Origin: Jaltomata sinuosa
Taxonomy: Eukaryota > Streptophyta > Magnoliopsida > Solanales > Solanaceae
DNA: 64,000 nucleotides
NCBI GenBank assembly: GCA_003996215.1
Contig: QJPP01000818.1
Coordinates: 1 to 64,000, forward strand
Reading direction: 5' to 3'
Below the pieces are notes generated by a model. The model had not been told where the DNA came from. It worked only from the letters and a program-made list of their open reading frames with translations, and ran no database searches. The translations under genes and the position numbers were made by a program. Of this stretch, positions 45,933-58,235 are shown one piece after another. Every line of letters starts with the position of its first letter. Positions within the stretch are counted from its first letter, which is position 1.

Positions 45933-46559
45933 ATTTGCATATGCGTCGTTATATTTTTTATTATGTAATAAGTAGTTAACAATTGCGCTAATAACTCACA
46001 AAAAAAAATTAGTTCAAACTGGGGCAAAATTTTTTGTTTATTTTCTGTTGTTTGTGATGGCTTGCAATTTTTTTCCGAAAAGCATGAATTTGATTCTAAG
46101 AAAGTTTCAACTTTTTAGAATATTCAAGCTCAAAGAAAATAAAAGTTAGCTTTGCTCAAATGCATGTAGTGGCTCAGTGTAGACATATGTTCCTTTTTAA
46201 TTACTGATCAAGTAACAAGTATCCAAGAATGAAAATCCAAGGCGAATATCTAAAAAAAGATTCAAGACATGTGGAGTAGATAGGATCTTATATTTCTCTT
46301 TCTATTTTATTGTATTTTTTTATTATGATGTAAGAACAGGTACCATGAATGGGAAACTCGATGGAACCTCACTCGACTCTCCAACTTATCACTCTATCTC
46401 CTTGAACTACACGTGACCTGATTCTCTTATAACTAGAAATATGTAGGCTATCCAAAACCAGGGTCCGATCGCATCTTTTTCTTCTTTTCTAATAGAGTTC
46501 GGGTCAAAACTAATCTCGTTGTCTACTTATTTGTCTGGAAACTCTTTGTCTTTTCAGTT

Positions 46560-46573
46560 AAAGAGGGGAAAAC
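46560..46573 (+). other. Polypurine tract of the Ogre/Tat-like element
   Basis: AAAGAGGGGAAAAC directly before TGTAGACACGTG, the LTR start. Confidence 0.6.
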
Positions 46574-46751
46574 TGTAGACACGTGATTTTTGACCCTTCT
46601 CGAGTTTTAACTTATTTTAACTTTAAATATTTATTTCAAGTTTAATTTTTATTTTAGTTTTTATTTCATTTTTAGTAGGTTTTATTTTTGAAAAATTTGA
46701 AAACTCAAAAATAGAGTCACATTTTAGGATAAGTTTTCTTTATCATTTTTG

Positions 46752-46756
46752 TTTTG
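46752..46756. repeat. Target-site duplication, left copy
   Basis: TTTTG directly before the first base of the solo LTR; identical to 50594-50598. Confidence 0.85.
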
Positions 46757-49497
46757 TGTCACGACCTGATTTCTCAGTCATGATGGCATCTACAACCCCC
46801 AGTAGGCGAACCAACCCCCGTAGCCCAGAATGGTCAGTAATTGGCTACTGTCTAACAAGATAACCGGAAGAACAATCTAATATGCGGAAGTAAGGGAACA
46901 AGATGAAGAAAATAGATAAAAGGAATAATATAGCAATGCGGAAGCTAAACCAAACCCAAAACCTGGTATCATAGTGTATAAGAACCCGATCTACATAAGG
47001 AGTACAAAGGATCCAAAAGTAATATATATAAAGTTGTCTCTGAGTAGTAATAGAGTACAAAATATACAGATAAACAAAAAGCTAAGATTTGATCGCCAAG
47101 AGCTCACCCTCAGTCTGGATGGTCCAAAATAGCACCTCGCACGAGTCTTTGATGAGCTAACGATATGGCCGACACTAGGATCTTCACCAGAAGATGCAGT
47201 GTGTAGGGTGAGTACCAAATGCGAAGCATAAGGAACCCAGTAGGTATCATAGGCCGACTGGGCACATATAAGATAAAAGAGTAATAATAGATAGAATAGG
47301 AACAAGCAGTCACGGAAATAAACATAAAAGTACACAGGAACTAGCCTAGAGAGAAGACAACAAGAACAATATACAAGGCTAGCAAGTGGAGTATATACAC
47401 AACAGGCATAAGTGAAAGTAAGAAAAGGCCCACCTGGGATCCTTGCAATAACAGGATATACATACCAAGTTTTAGAAGTGGACGGTATACCGGTAACCTC
47501 AAGTATAAGGAAAAGTGGCGAAGAGTAAAGGTAGACATGCTCAGAAAACAGAAATCAACAATCAACTAATCATATCAATTTCAAGTCCAGAACCAACAAC
47601 CTAGCAATATCCAACTCTATACTTATAACAGTAACGGGGAACAATTCCATAAAAAATAACAAGAGCCTACCTATAGTCCCCTGGCCGCCCATACAATCGA
47701 GGAACCCAAACACGTAAAAACAAACACTCCGGAATCCCATACTACTGCAGCGTACAATCAAAACTAGCAAACAAGGGTGGTACCTCACACAGATGAATGA
47801 TATGCTATGAAATGCCAAGATCTTGCAATCTCAGTGTAAGTATGTTACCCCCTCCGGTGCCCCAAAGGTCCAGTAAAGGCAGGATCCATAGAAGGACTTC
47901 TCCCGAGTACATCTGCTCCACCGTAAACCCCTACCCCCGGTCACCCTTTTGTTCGTAGCACTTGTTCTGGGATGACAGGGTGAATGGAGGTTTACTCGTA
48001 GACCACATACTATACTCTAACCTTAAAATACCGTCTGGAGTACCACCGGATCCAACGAGTCACAAATGCTCAGAATGGGTGCCTGAATCCTATCCAGGTC
48101 TAAATCAATGAAATAAATGCAGTAAAAATCCCTCCAAGGGTGCCCGGGCATCTCCGTGTCTAAAACAGTAGTAAACAGACTGTTGCACGGATTTACCGAG
48201 TCTAAAAACCATTACCTACAAATAACGGAACCTATCTAGCACCTCGGTCCACCCAAGTCAAATATAGGATACAAAAACTGAGACATCTCTCTCTCTTTTA
48301 ACTTTTTTTACCCCAAGAATATCCATAAAAGGGATACCAAACCGTTCATAACACATTTTACCAAAAACGGGCCCCCGAGGCCATGTAAGGTTTGGAAATC
48401 ATAAATAGTGGGCCCGAAGCCAAAAACCGTAGAGAAATCGAGTAGAAAATACTTTTTATGTGCATGGGAATGATATGATCAAACACAAATAGTTACCCCG
48501 CAGCTCACAATCAACTTAACGGCCCTGCACAGCCTCCACAGCTACTAAGCAAGCAAAACAAGCCAGAAGGATATTTCTATGTCCAGGACATGCGGACATT
48601 CCCAATAATCCCACCATCTATGTTCTAGAGTCAACAAGGCCTCACAAGACCACAAGCGTGATAATATCAACTACTAAGAATACTACACACAACAGAGGAA
48701 AGAAATGGGATGAACCATGGAAAAGCGGTCAGGGTCTGTGATACCAAACTAATAACCCAACCCAAGGATGCCAGCTAGTATAATTTTATCTAATATATGC
48801 TAAGTCTAGCGAGTTTAAACCGTAACCTACCTGTCTCCCGATGACAAGCTGCCCGAACAGCAATGTCTAAGCTCGAATCGCTCTGAGATCTCCCGAATGA
48901 CAATTAAACTATCATAAACATAAATAATACGTTAAAATGAATCTAACGATACCCATATTGCTACAATTTTAGCCGGGTTAAATCCGGGTCAAAAGCAGGC
49001 CTGCGGGGCCCACAACCTGAAACACAAAATGAAAAAGAGCACGATGACCCCAATGATGCCAAGAAGGCATGCTCCAAAATTGAGCACAATTGGCCAAGAG
49101 AAGGCGCCAAAACAGCCCTCACAAGTTGGGGTTTAAAGATGAAATTTCAAGAATAAAATCAAAAATTAGGCAAGAATTACCTATCAAGTAAGAGAATAAT
49201 GCCAAGAACTATAAATTGGATGAGTCCACGAGGAAGTAACGTCACCCACGAACTGATTCTACAACAAAATCCAAGCTTGAGGAGGGTTGCAACAATAGTG
49301 GGAATAAGCCAATGAAGAAGAAAACAATGGAAAGAAAGACGAGGAAGTGAACCTACCAATTAATGAGGAAACTCACGGGTTTCGAGGCACAACAATTTCT
49401 GGGGCAAGGAACTGATTTGGGAGTGATTTAGAGGGAGTTTGGAGCTTAAGAATTGGTGGAGGGTGGAGAAAACAAGGCTGGAAAATATAATGGCCAA

Positions 49498-49505
49498 CTT
49501 AAATA
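49498..49505 (-). promoter_or_regulatory. Probable TATA box of the solo LTR
   Basis: TATTTAAG on the - strand, just downstream of the palindrome array, as in the + strand copy at 7824. Confidence 0.45.
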
Positions 49506-49509
49506 GCTC

Positions 49510-49705
49510 CTGGCCTAAGCCTTCGCGAACGCGGGCAGCCATCGCGTTAGCGATGAACAATTTCCCGGCGGTTGGCACAAGCCTACGCGAACGCGGTTGG
49601 CACAAGCCTACGCGAACGCGGCTAACCACCACGAATGCGAAGGCCAAGCCGAGTGGGTAGCTGGCCTATGTCTATGCAAATGCAGCTTCCCACCGCGAAC
49701 GCGAA
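49510..49705 (-). repeat. GCGAACGCG-type array in the solo LTR
   Basis: Repeated CTACGCGAACGCGG and ACCGCGAACGCGAAGG units (+ strand reading) in the position of the GCGATCGC array of other copies. The sequence version differs: TTCGCGAACGCG in place of ATCGCGATCGCG. Confidence 0.75.
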
Positions 49706-50593
49706 GGCCAAGTTCATGTCATGACAGCACCAGCTTCCAACAGCAATGCCCAACAAGAAAACTTACTCCAACGGACCCTCGGAAACACACTCAGAGTCCC
49801 GCGAACACAAATGAGCAGAGCTATTCGATTATAAATGGCATTTCAGACTCAACAGAATCGACAAAAACTCTGACGGAGGTCGATAGCACGAAAAGTTGGC
49901 CCTACGCCCAAGAGCAAACTTTAGGCCTAACTTTCAAAAATAAAACATTGAGGCCTAAAATGGGCTCGGAAGCCTCGGGACCCGAACCAAAGGTCCTCCT
50001 AGCCCAAAGTGGACATTTTGAGGCTAACAACGCTGTCAGAATTTCCATCTGAGGTTGTCGTCTCTTAATGTGACTAAAGTGAAACTTTCAAGTTCAACTT
50101 GGCTAAAACACACAAACCAAGAAAAAACGAAACATAAAGCCTTTTGAACCCGGCAAACCACCTTTCTTACCCAAACTCATCATTCCGGAGCTGATGGAAT
50201 CGTCAAATTTTAAATTCGACACTCTGATCATCAAAATTCACCCAAAGTTACACTTTCAACTCCAAATGGCTTGAAAACAGAGAACACCACACATGACCCA
50301 TAACAGAAGTTCTTAGGCCTCAAACGAAGGTCCAACCAGACCAAACTCAATGCTAAAGAGCTAACGGGACTGTCAGAATTCAATTCTGAGCACGTTAGCT
50401 AAGAATGTGGACTAAAGTCAATGATATTCTAAGTTAAAGCTCTAAAACAGAAAAAGGGCAAAACAACCAAACGAACAATAAGGGCACCGAACTACTGATT
50501 CCAGCAAGCCATAAATCACTTGGAGCCGCTACAGGAAAGCTCTAACAGTATAATGAATGCGTAAAAGCAAAGATGACCGGAAGGGTCATCACA

Positions 50594-50598
50594 TTTTG
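50594..50598. repeat. Target-site duplication, right copy
   Basis: TTTTG directly after the solo LTR. Confidence 0.85.
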
Positions 50599-51955
50599 AA
50601 AAAAAGAAAAATTTACAAAACTTTTTTTTCTTTTAATTTAGATGTTTATAAATAAACTAGTAATTTTAGTATTTCCTTAATTACATTTTTATTTTTTGAC
50701 TAGCCATTTAAATTTCCTATATATATATTAGTATAAACTAAATTAGTTAATATTTCTATTCATTATAATTTATTTTTTCATCCTTCAAAATAAAAACCAA
50801 AAAATATAAAGTAAAAGTTGGATAAAATCCTAATCTTAATCCGATTCCCCTCATCCCTCATGTTAAACCCCCTCACCCTTAGAGTCCTCGACCAAAATAA
50901 CTCATGTTTTTCTAAAAATCATCAACCAAAAACTACCCCAAATCCCTCATATTACACAAACAAACTCAACTCCCTTTTCCCAATTCCACCCACCTACAAA
51001 ATCTCAAACCAATAATATCTTCCACTCTTCCATGCCCTATTTCTCCTACTACACATTATACACACACACACACATTCTATATATAATACACAAACCCACA
51101 AAGAATCAAAAAAAAACATACGCACAGAGAACAACAAAATCAGAAAGAAAAAGATTAGAGAAAAATAAGAGAGTTATAAAAGAATTGGAAAGGAGACTAG
51201 AGAAAAAGATGCACATGAAATAAAAGGAAAGGCAACAACACAGTAAGGAACACGAGAGAGTACAAACAAAAAATATTTTGAGATTTTATTCGCGATTTTG
51301 AGTTTGTGGCCCTTGAAAGTTGGCTATTTGTTAGCTTTGGGAAATCAGTAGATTGTAGCGGGTTTTGTTGTGAATTATTTTTGCAAGAGGTAACTATAAA
51401 TATTTCCTTTGTATAATGTAATATCACGATTATACAAAACTTGATTCCAATATTATAATGTTTCTCAAATGTCATATGTTTTAACCTATTAACATTTTTT
51501 TTGTGATGTTAGAATATGGAATATTTTTAAAGAATTGTCTATGAAATCTTATCTAAATACCAAAATTGTTGAGTTTGTTTTATTAAATTAAGTTTAGAAA
51601 TTAAAATATGTAGGATAATTGAATATTTTTGCTATATTGAGAATTGAATACTATATCTCAATTAGATGGAATGGATAAATTCATGGTTGATTCATTTTAG
51701 CCCCATGTGAGGATATTATAAGTTCTAGGATTCTGTCAAAGTGCTTAACATTTTAGGATTTAATTTTCTCGGGTCACTTGTATGCCCCATTAATCTCTTG
51801 GTTGCAAAAGGAAATACCACCTTTAGTTTCTCTACGTTTTTATATATTTTACATGTAATTCATAGAACTAGAAGTGTTATTTTACTTGGGGTGTCGCAAT
51901 AAATATTGGATTAATTTATTCTTTCATATTAAAGATTTCGTTGGGCCTAAATCAA

Positions 51956-54900
51956 TGTGATGACCCTTTCGATCATTTTCGCATTTATGCTTTTATTATA
52001 CTGTTAGAACTTTCTTGTAGTGGCCCCAAGTGATTTATGGCTTGTTGGGACTGGTAGTTAAGTTCCTTGGTCGCTCATTTGGTTATTTTGGTTGTTTGCT
52101 TATTTTAGAGCCTTAACTTAGAATATCGTTGACTTTAGTCAACATTCTTAGCTAACGTGCTCGGAATCGAATTCTGAAAGTTTCGTTAGCTCTCGAGCAT
52201 TGAGTTTGCTCTAGTTTGACCGTTAGTTAAGGATTGAGAACTTCCGATGTGGGTTTTGTGTTGCTTTTTCCTGTTTTCAGGCAATTTGGAGTTGGAAGTG
52301 TAACTTTGGTCAGCTTTGGATGATCGGAGCGTTAGATTCAAAATCCGACAATTCCATCAGTTCTGAAATGCTAAGTTTGGGTTAGGTAGATGGTTGGTTT
52401 GGGTCCCAAGTGTCCGGAGCTCATTTTGAGTGTTCAGTTGCTTATTGGTTAGTGTTGACTTGGGTCAATATTTCTCCAAAACGACCTTGTATGGAAGTTT
52501 CATAGATTCTGTTGAGTCCGAAACATCGTTTCCACTGTGTTAGCGTTATTGGTTTTTGAGTATCGGTTTCCGATTATGCCCAGAATTTCCATTGAGTATT
52601 CAAAAAGTTGCATATTTTACTGTTGCAGGTGCAGGCCTCAGGACTTAATCGCTACCGTGAGCCTCCTCCCTCGCAACTGCGATGAAGAACCTGGTCCCTT
52701 GTTCTTCGCAATCATGATGAAGCTTCTCCCCATTTGTTCTTTGTGATCACGTGGTTCCCGCGACCATAAGGTGTCCCTTCCCGATCGCGATGAACTCCCC
52801 TGGGCAGTATATAAGTTTTTCCATTTCATCTCTTTTATTCCAAATACGAATTCTCCATTGTTGTAAGCTCAAAACTCTTCCAAACTCTGTATTTCTTCAA
52901 TTCTTAGTGTTGGGGTTCATATTCCTTGCTTGTGATCGTTCCTCCATCATAATTTGTAAGTTTTATCGGTTATTTTCCATTGAATTTGCTCATTTGATTC
53001 TTCAATTGTTCTTATAATGGTGGTGGTTTAAGCCAATTCCATGGCCAAATTCTCTCTAAAATCTGAGCATGCACACCTTGGAGTGTGGTGATCATGTTTT
53101 GCACTTTCATTTTTCAGTTTTAGGTTGTGGGGCACATGAGCCCGCCAGTGACCCAAATTTTGACCCAGCTATTATTATAGCGATATGAGTGTCATTGGAC
53201 TCATCTTGATATGTTATTTATGTTTGTGATAGTTTAATCAATGTTCGGGGCTTCTCAGAGTGAGTCAGGCTTAGATATCATTGTTCCAGCAGCTTGTCAT
53301 CGGATGACATATAGGTTACGGTTTAAACTCTTTAGACTTTGCATATATAGAATAAAATTGTACTAATGGGCATCCTTAGGTTGGGTTTACTGTTGGTACC
53401 ACAGACCTTGACCACTCTATTCATTTTTGATTTCTTGTTTTTCTCCATTGGTTGTAGTACTTACGATGGATGATATTATCACCCTTGTGGTCCTGTGACG
53501 CCTTATATTTACTCTGGAACATAGATGGTGGGATATTGGGAATGTCCGTTAGTCCCGAACATTGTTATTATTTCTATAGAGCTGACTATCTGTGTTGTAG
53601 AATGGTTAGAGTCTTTGCAGGGCCAATAGGTTTATTGTGAGCCGTTGGGATATTGATTGTGATTGAGCATTCCATTATGATGCATATAAAAGGATTTTCT
53701 TCATGATTTTACTACGGTTTTGGCTTCCAGCCTTCTATCGATGATTTCTAAATCTTACATGGCTCGTTGGGCCCAGTTTTGGTAAAATTTATTATGAAAT
53801 GGTTTGGTATCATCTTAATGGATCTTCATAGGGTAAGAAAAAATAAAAGAGATATTTGTTACAGTGTTCCTACTATATATTAGACCATTTTGAATTGAGG
53901 TGCTAGATGACCTTGTTATGGATGAGAAACGATGTTAGACGCGGTAAAGCTGAGCATCAGACTTGATTTAATACTATTTTAGATCCAGATATGCCTAGTC
54001 ACCCTTGAAGGAGGTTTATGAGACTTATTACATTGATTTAGACCTGGATAGAATTCAAGCATGCATTTTGAGCATTTGAGCACTAGTTTGGATCCGGTGG
54101 TACTCCAGACTGATATTTTGAGGTTACAGTGTAGTATGTGGTCTACGAGTAGACCTCAATAGGCCCTGTCATCCCAGACTAAGTTCTATGGGAAAAAAAG
54201 TGATCGGGGGTAGGGTGTATGGCGTAGTAGATGTACTCGGGAGAAGTCCTTCCATGGATCCCGCCTTTATTGGACCTTTGGGGCACCACAAGGGGTAACA
54301 TACCGACACTGTGGTTACACTTGGTTTGGCATATCATATTATATCTTTCATTTGTGTGAGGTTCCACCCTTGTTTGTTGTTTGTTGATTGTATGCTCCGG
54401 TAGTATGGGCTGTCAGAGGGTTTGACTTCACTTGCTTCCATTCCCTGGGTGTATGGGCGCCCGTGGGATTATACTTAGACTTATTGTTATTATATCACGG
54501 TATTGGTTCCTGTTATGGTTTCTAGTGAGATTGTTGGGCTTTTAACTTTTGGATTCTGACTTGATATTTGTATGTCTATTTGGGGTTATCATATCTTGTA
54601 TTCAAGCATGATTATCGTTATATTTTCTCTCTTTTTCTATCCATTTGAGGTTACCGGTATACCACCTACTTTCTAAACTCTTCTTTATATACTTGTTATT
54701 GTGAGGATCTCGGGTATGTGTGTCTTCCATTCGCTTGTGATTGTGTTATAGTAGCTAGTCATGTATGTTGTTCCTGTTTGTATTCCTTCCGTGCTAGATT
54801 CCGTGTGCTTATTTATTGCCTTTTGTGACTAATTGCTTTCTGTTTTTCTTATTACTACTCTTTTATCTTATAATTGTCCAATCGGCCTATGATACCTACT

Positions 54901-55381
54901 GGGTACCGATTGCTTTGTAACTGGTGCTCATACTACACTCTGCATCTTTTGGTATAGATCCTAGTGTGGGCCATTGCCGCTAGATCATGGGATTCATGCT
55001 TGGAGATATTTTGGACTATCAAGACTGAGGGTGAGCTCTTGGCGACCAGAGCTTATCTTTAGTTTATCTTCTATATCATGTACTTTGTTACTACTCAAAG
55101 ACAGTGTGTATATATTGATTTGGATGCTTCGTACTACTTATATGTAGTTCTGGCTCTATACTATGATACCAGGTTTTGGGGTTTGGTTTAGCTTCCGCAT
55201 ACGTATATATATTCCTGTTATCTATCTTTTTGTCTTGTTCCTTTGCTTCTGATTGATTTTATTATTTCATCTGCTTAACTGTTAGCTAGGAGCCCATTAC
55301 TAACCATTCTGGGCCACGGGGATTGTTTCGGCTACTGGAGGGTTGTAGGTGCCATCATCACCGAGAAATCGGGTTGTGATA
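51956..55381 (+). mobile_element. 5' LTR of element C (Tekay-like, 3.43 kb)
   Basis: Starts TGTGATGACCC and ends GGGTTGTGATA (canonical GTGACA with C to T), three bases before a perfect PBS. A decayed array (52640-52795: CTCGCAACTGCGATGAAG, CCCGATCGCGATGAA) and TATATAAG at 52808-52815 mark U3. The usual landmarks follow (GATACCTACTGGGTACC, GGTGCCATCATCACC). No gene; short frames are LTR sequence. Confidence 0.88.
52808..52815 (+). promoter_or_regulatory. Probable TATA box of element C LTR
   Basis: TATATAAG immediately downstream of the decayed GC-rich array; the closest to a plant TATA consensus among the copies. Confidence 0.5.
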
Positions 55382-55384
55382 GCT

Positions 55385-55396
55385 TGGTATCAGAGC
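55385..55396 (+). other. Primer-binding site (tRNA-iMet), perfect
   Basis: TGGTATCAGAGC, exact complement of the initiator-Met tRNA end, 3 bp after the LTR. Confidence 0.92.
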
Positions 55397-55594
55397 TCTA
55401 GGTTCACCAGTGTCATTCGTATAGGATCCAATGTCTAGTAGAGATCTTTGGATCGGGGCGGAGATATCTGTACTCAATCTTCGTGAGGCTATAATGACAT
55501 CTTAGGGAAAATAGACTTTTCTTTCTTCTATCTCGTGCGTAGTATCCTTGGAAGTTTCTGGATATCTCACTTGTTCTCTTTCATTCTTTCACAG

Positions 55595-57060
55595 ATGGCT
55601 CGTGAGAGATTGTCGGTGTTATAGACAGATGAGCCTCCAACTCCATCTAGGGGCTGGGGAGGTCGTAGATGTAGGGGTCGAGGATGTCCTCGAGCAACAG
55701 CACCTGCTAGAGATGCTAGAGTTGAGAGAGAGCCCGAGTATGATTATGAGCCAGAGGTTGCTTCAGAGAGCATGTGGACCAGGGGGCAGCCCAGGTACCA
55801 CCAGCTCCAGTGCCAGCTTCAGCCCCAACTCAGTCTTCAGATATTTGGGGTTTACTATTACAGTTGTTGGGTATGATTGGAGAGCGGCCTTCTGAGGCAG
55901 CACATACATCTGATCAGGCGAAAGCCCTAGGTGCATCGAGTTCAAGAGTGCAGACAGTTACTGTAGCTCCCTGTGTTGAGGTTATTCTAGTTCCAGTAGT
56001 TGCACAACCTCTTACTCCTCGCCCAACTATGACAGATGGGGAGTAGAAGGCCTTGAGTGGATTTCTGAGATTGACACCACCGAGATTCACAGATACATCA
56101 GGCCAGGACCCACATGACTTCATTACTACCTGTGACGAGATGTTACACCATCTGGGATTGCTAGAGACTCACGGGTTTAAATATACTACGTATCAGCTAG
56201 AGGGTCCAGCAAAGTTATGTTGGAGGGCACATGTTGCTTGCAAACCTTCTACATCACCTCCGATGCCTTGGTCTGAATTTCATAAAGCTTTCATGGCTAA
56301 GTTCTTACCTTAGAGTGATCGTGAGCATCATCGGGAGCAGTTCACCAGGCTTATGTAGGGATCCATGTCTATATCTGAGTATGAGACCCGTTTCCATCAG
56401 CTTACTCCATTTTGAGCTATGATCATTCCCATCAGGCCGGATAGGATTCACAAATTTTTTCGGGGATCATGGACAGAGCTTAGATAGCCAGCTGAGATAT
56501 TGGTTTCTAATGGTCGGTCGTTTCAGGCTATTGCACACTATGTCTATATTATGGAGTACTTGCATCGACATGATCAAGGGGATAGACAGAAGAGGCCTCG
56601 TTATCAGGGTGGCTACAATGGTTCTAGACATAGTGGTAGAGGTTCAGGATAGTGGGTCGGAGTTATCAGCCATAGCAGCACCATGGTCAGTCCAACTGAC
56701 CGGTTTAGGCTTCACTTCAGACTTTTAGTAGTTCTCAATTCGAGCAGGGTCAGTCTTTGAAGGGTGCCATTTCTGGGGCATTAAGCAGTGGTGTCCATGT
56801 AGGTTCTATTGTTCCGTCTTGACAGTTCAAGCAATCAGGGCCTATTTATGAGTGTGGTGTTGTTGGCCATTATGCTAGAGATTACCCCCAGCAGGGTACA
56901 GTTCAGTCAGCCAATCAGATGACCGAGCCTTTGCGAGTAGTTCAGCCACTGGCTAGAGGGGGTGGTGGTTAGACTAGGGGTGGTGCCCCGTGTGGCAAAT
57001 CATGTGGTAGGGATGGAGGTCGGGCAGCTGGAGGTCATCGTTAGTTTTATGCGGTCCTTG
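55595..57060 (+). pseudogene. gag: gag of element C
   Basis: The ATG follows a CTTTCACAG tract as in element A. MARERLSVL, a stop, then TPSRGWGGRRCRGRGCPRA (basic N-terminus). A frameshift near 55770 leads into MDQGAAQVPPAPVPAS. The capsid region begins LSGFLRLTPPRFTDTSGQDPHDFITTCDEMLHHLGLLETHG and runs through WSEFHKAFMAKFLP, a TAG stop (56311), and SEYETRFHQLTPF. The zinc knuckle (~56850) is reduced to IYECGVVGHYARDY, both outer Cys lost. At least six disruptions. Confidence 0.85.
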
Positions 57061-57549
57061 GGAGACCAGGGGCAGAGGCCTCTGATGCTGTGATTACAAG
57101 TTATGATTTGTGTGTTCCATAAGTCTTCTATGGCTTTATTTGATCCTGGATCTACATGTTCATACATATTTGCCTATTTTGTGCCTTGTTTGGGGTTTGC
57201 TAGTGAGCCATTATCTGTTCCTATTTCTGTTTCGACCCCAGTAGGAGATTCTTTAGTAGTTGATTGGATTGTCAGATCTTGCATGATATCTGTAGGTGAT
57301 TTGGAGACTTAGGGTGATTTGATGATACTTGATATGATAGATTTTTATGTGATACTGGGAATGGACTGGTTATGCCCTGACCGTGCAATTTTTAATTATT
57401 ATTCCAAGACCATTACTATCGCCATGCCTGGTGTATCCCCAGTTATATGGCATAATTCTATTAGTCGTGCACCATTTGGGATCATCTCTTGTCTTCGATC
57501 TAGGAATTTGATTTCCCATGGGTGTTTAGCTTATCTAGCTTATGTTTGA
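57061..57549 (+). pseudogene. Aspartic protease domain of element C
   Basis: SSMALFDPGSTCSYIFAYFVPCLGF has the catalytic Asp at 57142-57144 in the same DPGS form as element A. VGDSLVVDWIVRSCMISVGDLE and ILDMIDFYVILGMDWLCPDRAIFNYYSKTITI follow, interrupted by one TAG. It ends in a TGA (57547) that is shared with element A (14147). Confidence 0.8.
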
Positions 57550-58235
57550 GGTGCTAGTGCTGACCCTTCGTCTCCTTAGTCTATCCCTGTGGTTAGAGAC
57601 TTCCTAGAGGTGTTTTCGACTAACCTGCCAGGCCTTCCACCTGAGAGAGATATTGATTTTGCCATTGAGTTAGAGCCGGACACTAGGACCATTTCTATAT
57701 CTGCTTACCATATGGCTCCTACTAAGCTGAGAGAGCTTAAGGAGCTGCTCCAAGATTTGTTAGCGAAGGGGTTCATTAGACCGAGTGTGCCTCATTGGGG
57801 TGCTCCTGTCCTGTTTGTATTGATGACTTATTTGATCAGCTTCATGGTTCAACCATGTTTTCGAAGAATGATTTGAGGTCAAGCTACCACCAGTTGAGGA
57901 TTAGGTTTGTGGACATCTCTAAGACAGCATTCAGGACACATTATGGCCATTATGAGTTCCTGGAGATGTCTTTTGGGTTGACTAATGCCCCCGTAGCCTT
58001 CATGGACTTGATGCACAGGGTGCTTAGCCCGTATTTGGATTCGTTCATGATAGGCTTCATAGATTACATTCTAATATACCCGCAGAGTAGAGATGAGCAT
58101 GAGCAACACCTGAGGATTATACTCTAGACTTTGAGATATCATCAGCTTTATGCCAAGTTCTCAAAGTGCGAGTTTTGGCTTGAGTAAGTTTCATTCTTAG
58201 GACACGTGGTGTCTAAGGATGGGATTATAGTTGAT
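57550..58235 (+). pseudogene. pol: Reverse transcriptase of element C with deletion and lost active-site Asp
   Basis: VRDFLEVFSTNLPGLPPERDIDFAIELEPDTRTIS... reads to GFIRPSVPHWGAPVLFV. Then about 88 bp present in element A (14419-14506) are missing and the frame shifts into IDDLFDQLHGSTMFSKNDLRSSYHQLRI. The active-site motif reads FIDYILIYP: the second Asp is Tyr (codon 58065-58067). CEFWLE and FLGHVVSKDGI close it. Two independent reasons make it catalytically dead. Confidence 0.9.

Larger units (their letters stand above)
44141..46559 (+). mobile_element. Ogre/Tat-like 3' region with tandem repeats
   Basis: No recognisable enzyme domain. It holds the two repeat blocks listed separately, plus CAAACTGGGGCAAAA (46014-46028) and general AT-rich DNA. 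Assignment to the Ogre/Tat type rests on the LTR that follows at 46574 and on my memory of similar 3' ends, so it is tentative. Confidence 0.4.
46757..50593 (-). mobile_element. Solo Tekay-like LTR, 3837 bp, reverse orientation
   Basis: On the - strand it starts TGTGATGACCCTTCCGGTCATC (at 50593) and ends GGTCGTGACA (at 46757). It matches the LTRs at 8536, 20951 and 51956 throughout, including the palindrome array, TATA box and CTACTGGGTTCC region. Flanking 5 bp repeats TTTTG are perfect. No PBS, gag or pol adjoins. A solo LTR forms when the two LTRs of an inserted element recombine and remove the body. The 151-codon + strand frame at 49597-50052 is antisense to it. Confidence 0.92.
46574..51955 (+). 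mobile_element. Ogre/Tat-like LTR split by a nested solo LTR
   Basis: Left part 46574-46756 starts TGTAGACACGTGATTTTTGACCC. Right part 50599 to ~51955 continues after the insertion. Removing the 3837 bp insert and one TTTTG gives a continuous AT-rich sequence with TATATATATTAG at ~50722. The right end is not defined; the next LTR starts at 51956. An (AC)n run lies at 51060-51074. No gene is seen in the right part. Confidence 0.5.

Noticed and set aside
51060..51074. (AC)n microsatellite
   Set aside because: Short and ordinary; noted only within the Ogre/Tat-like LTR.
55385..55396. tRNA gene fragments suggested by TGGTATCAGAGC
   Set aside because: The 12-mers adjoin LTR ends and are primer-binding sites; no tRNA arms or A/B boxes surround them.
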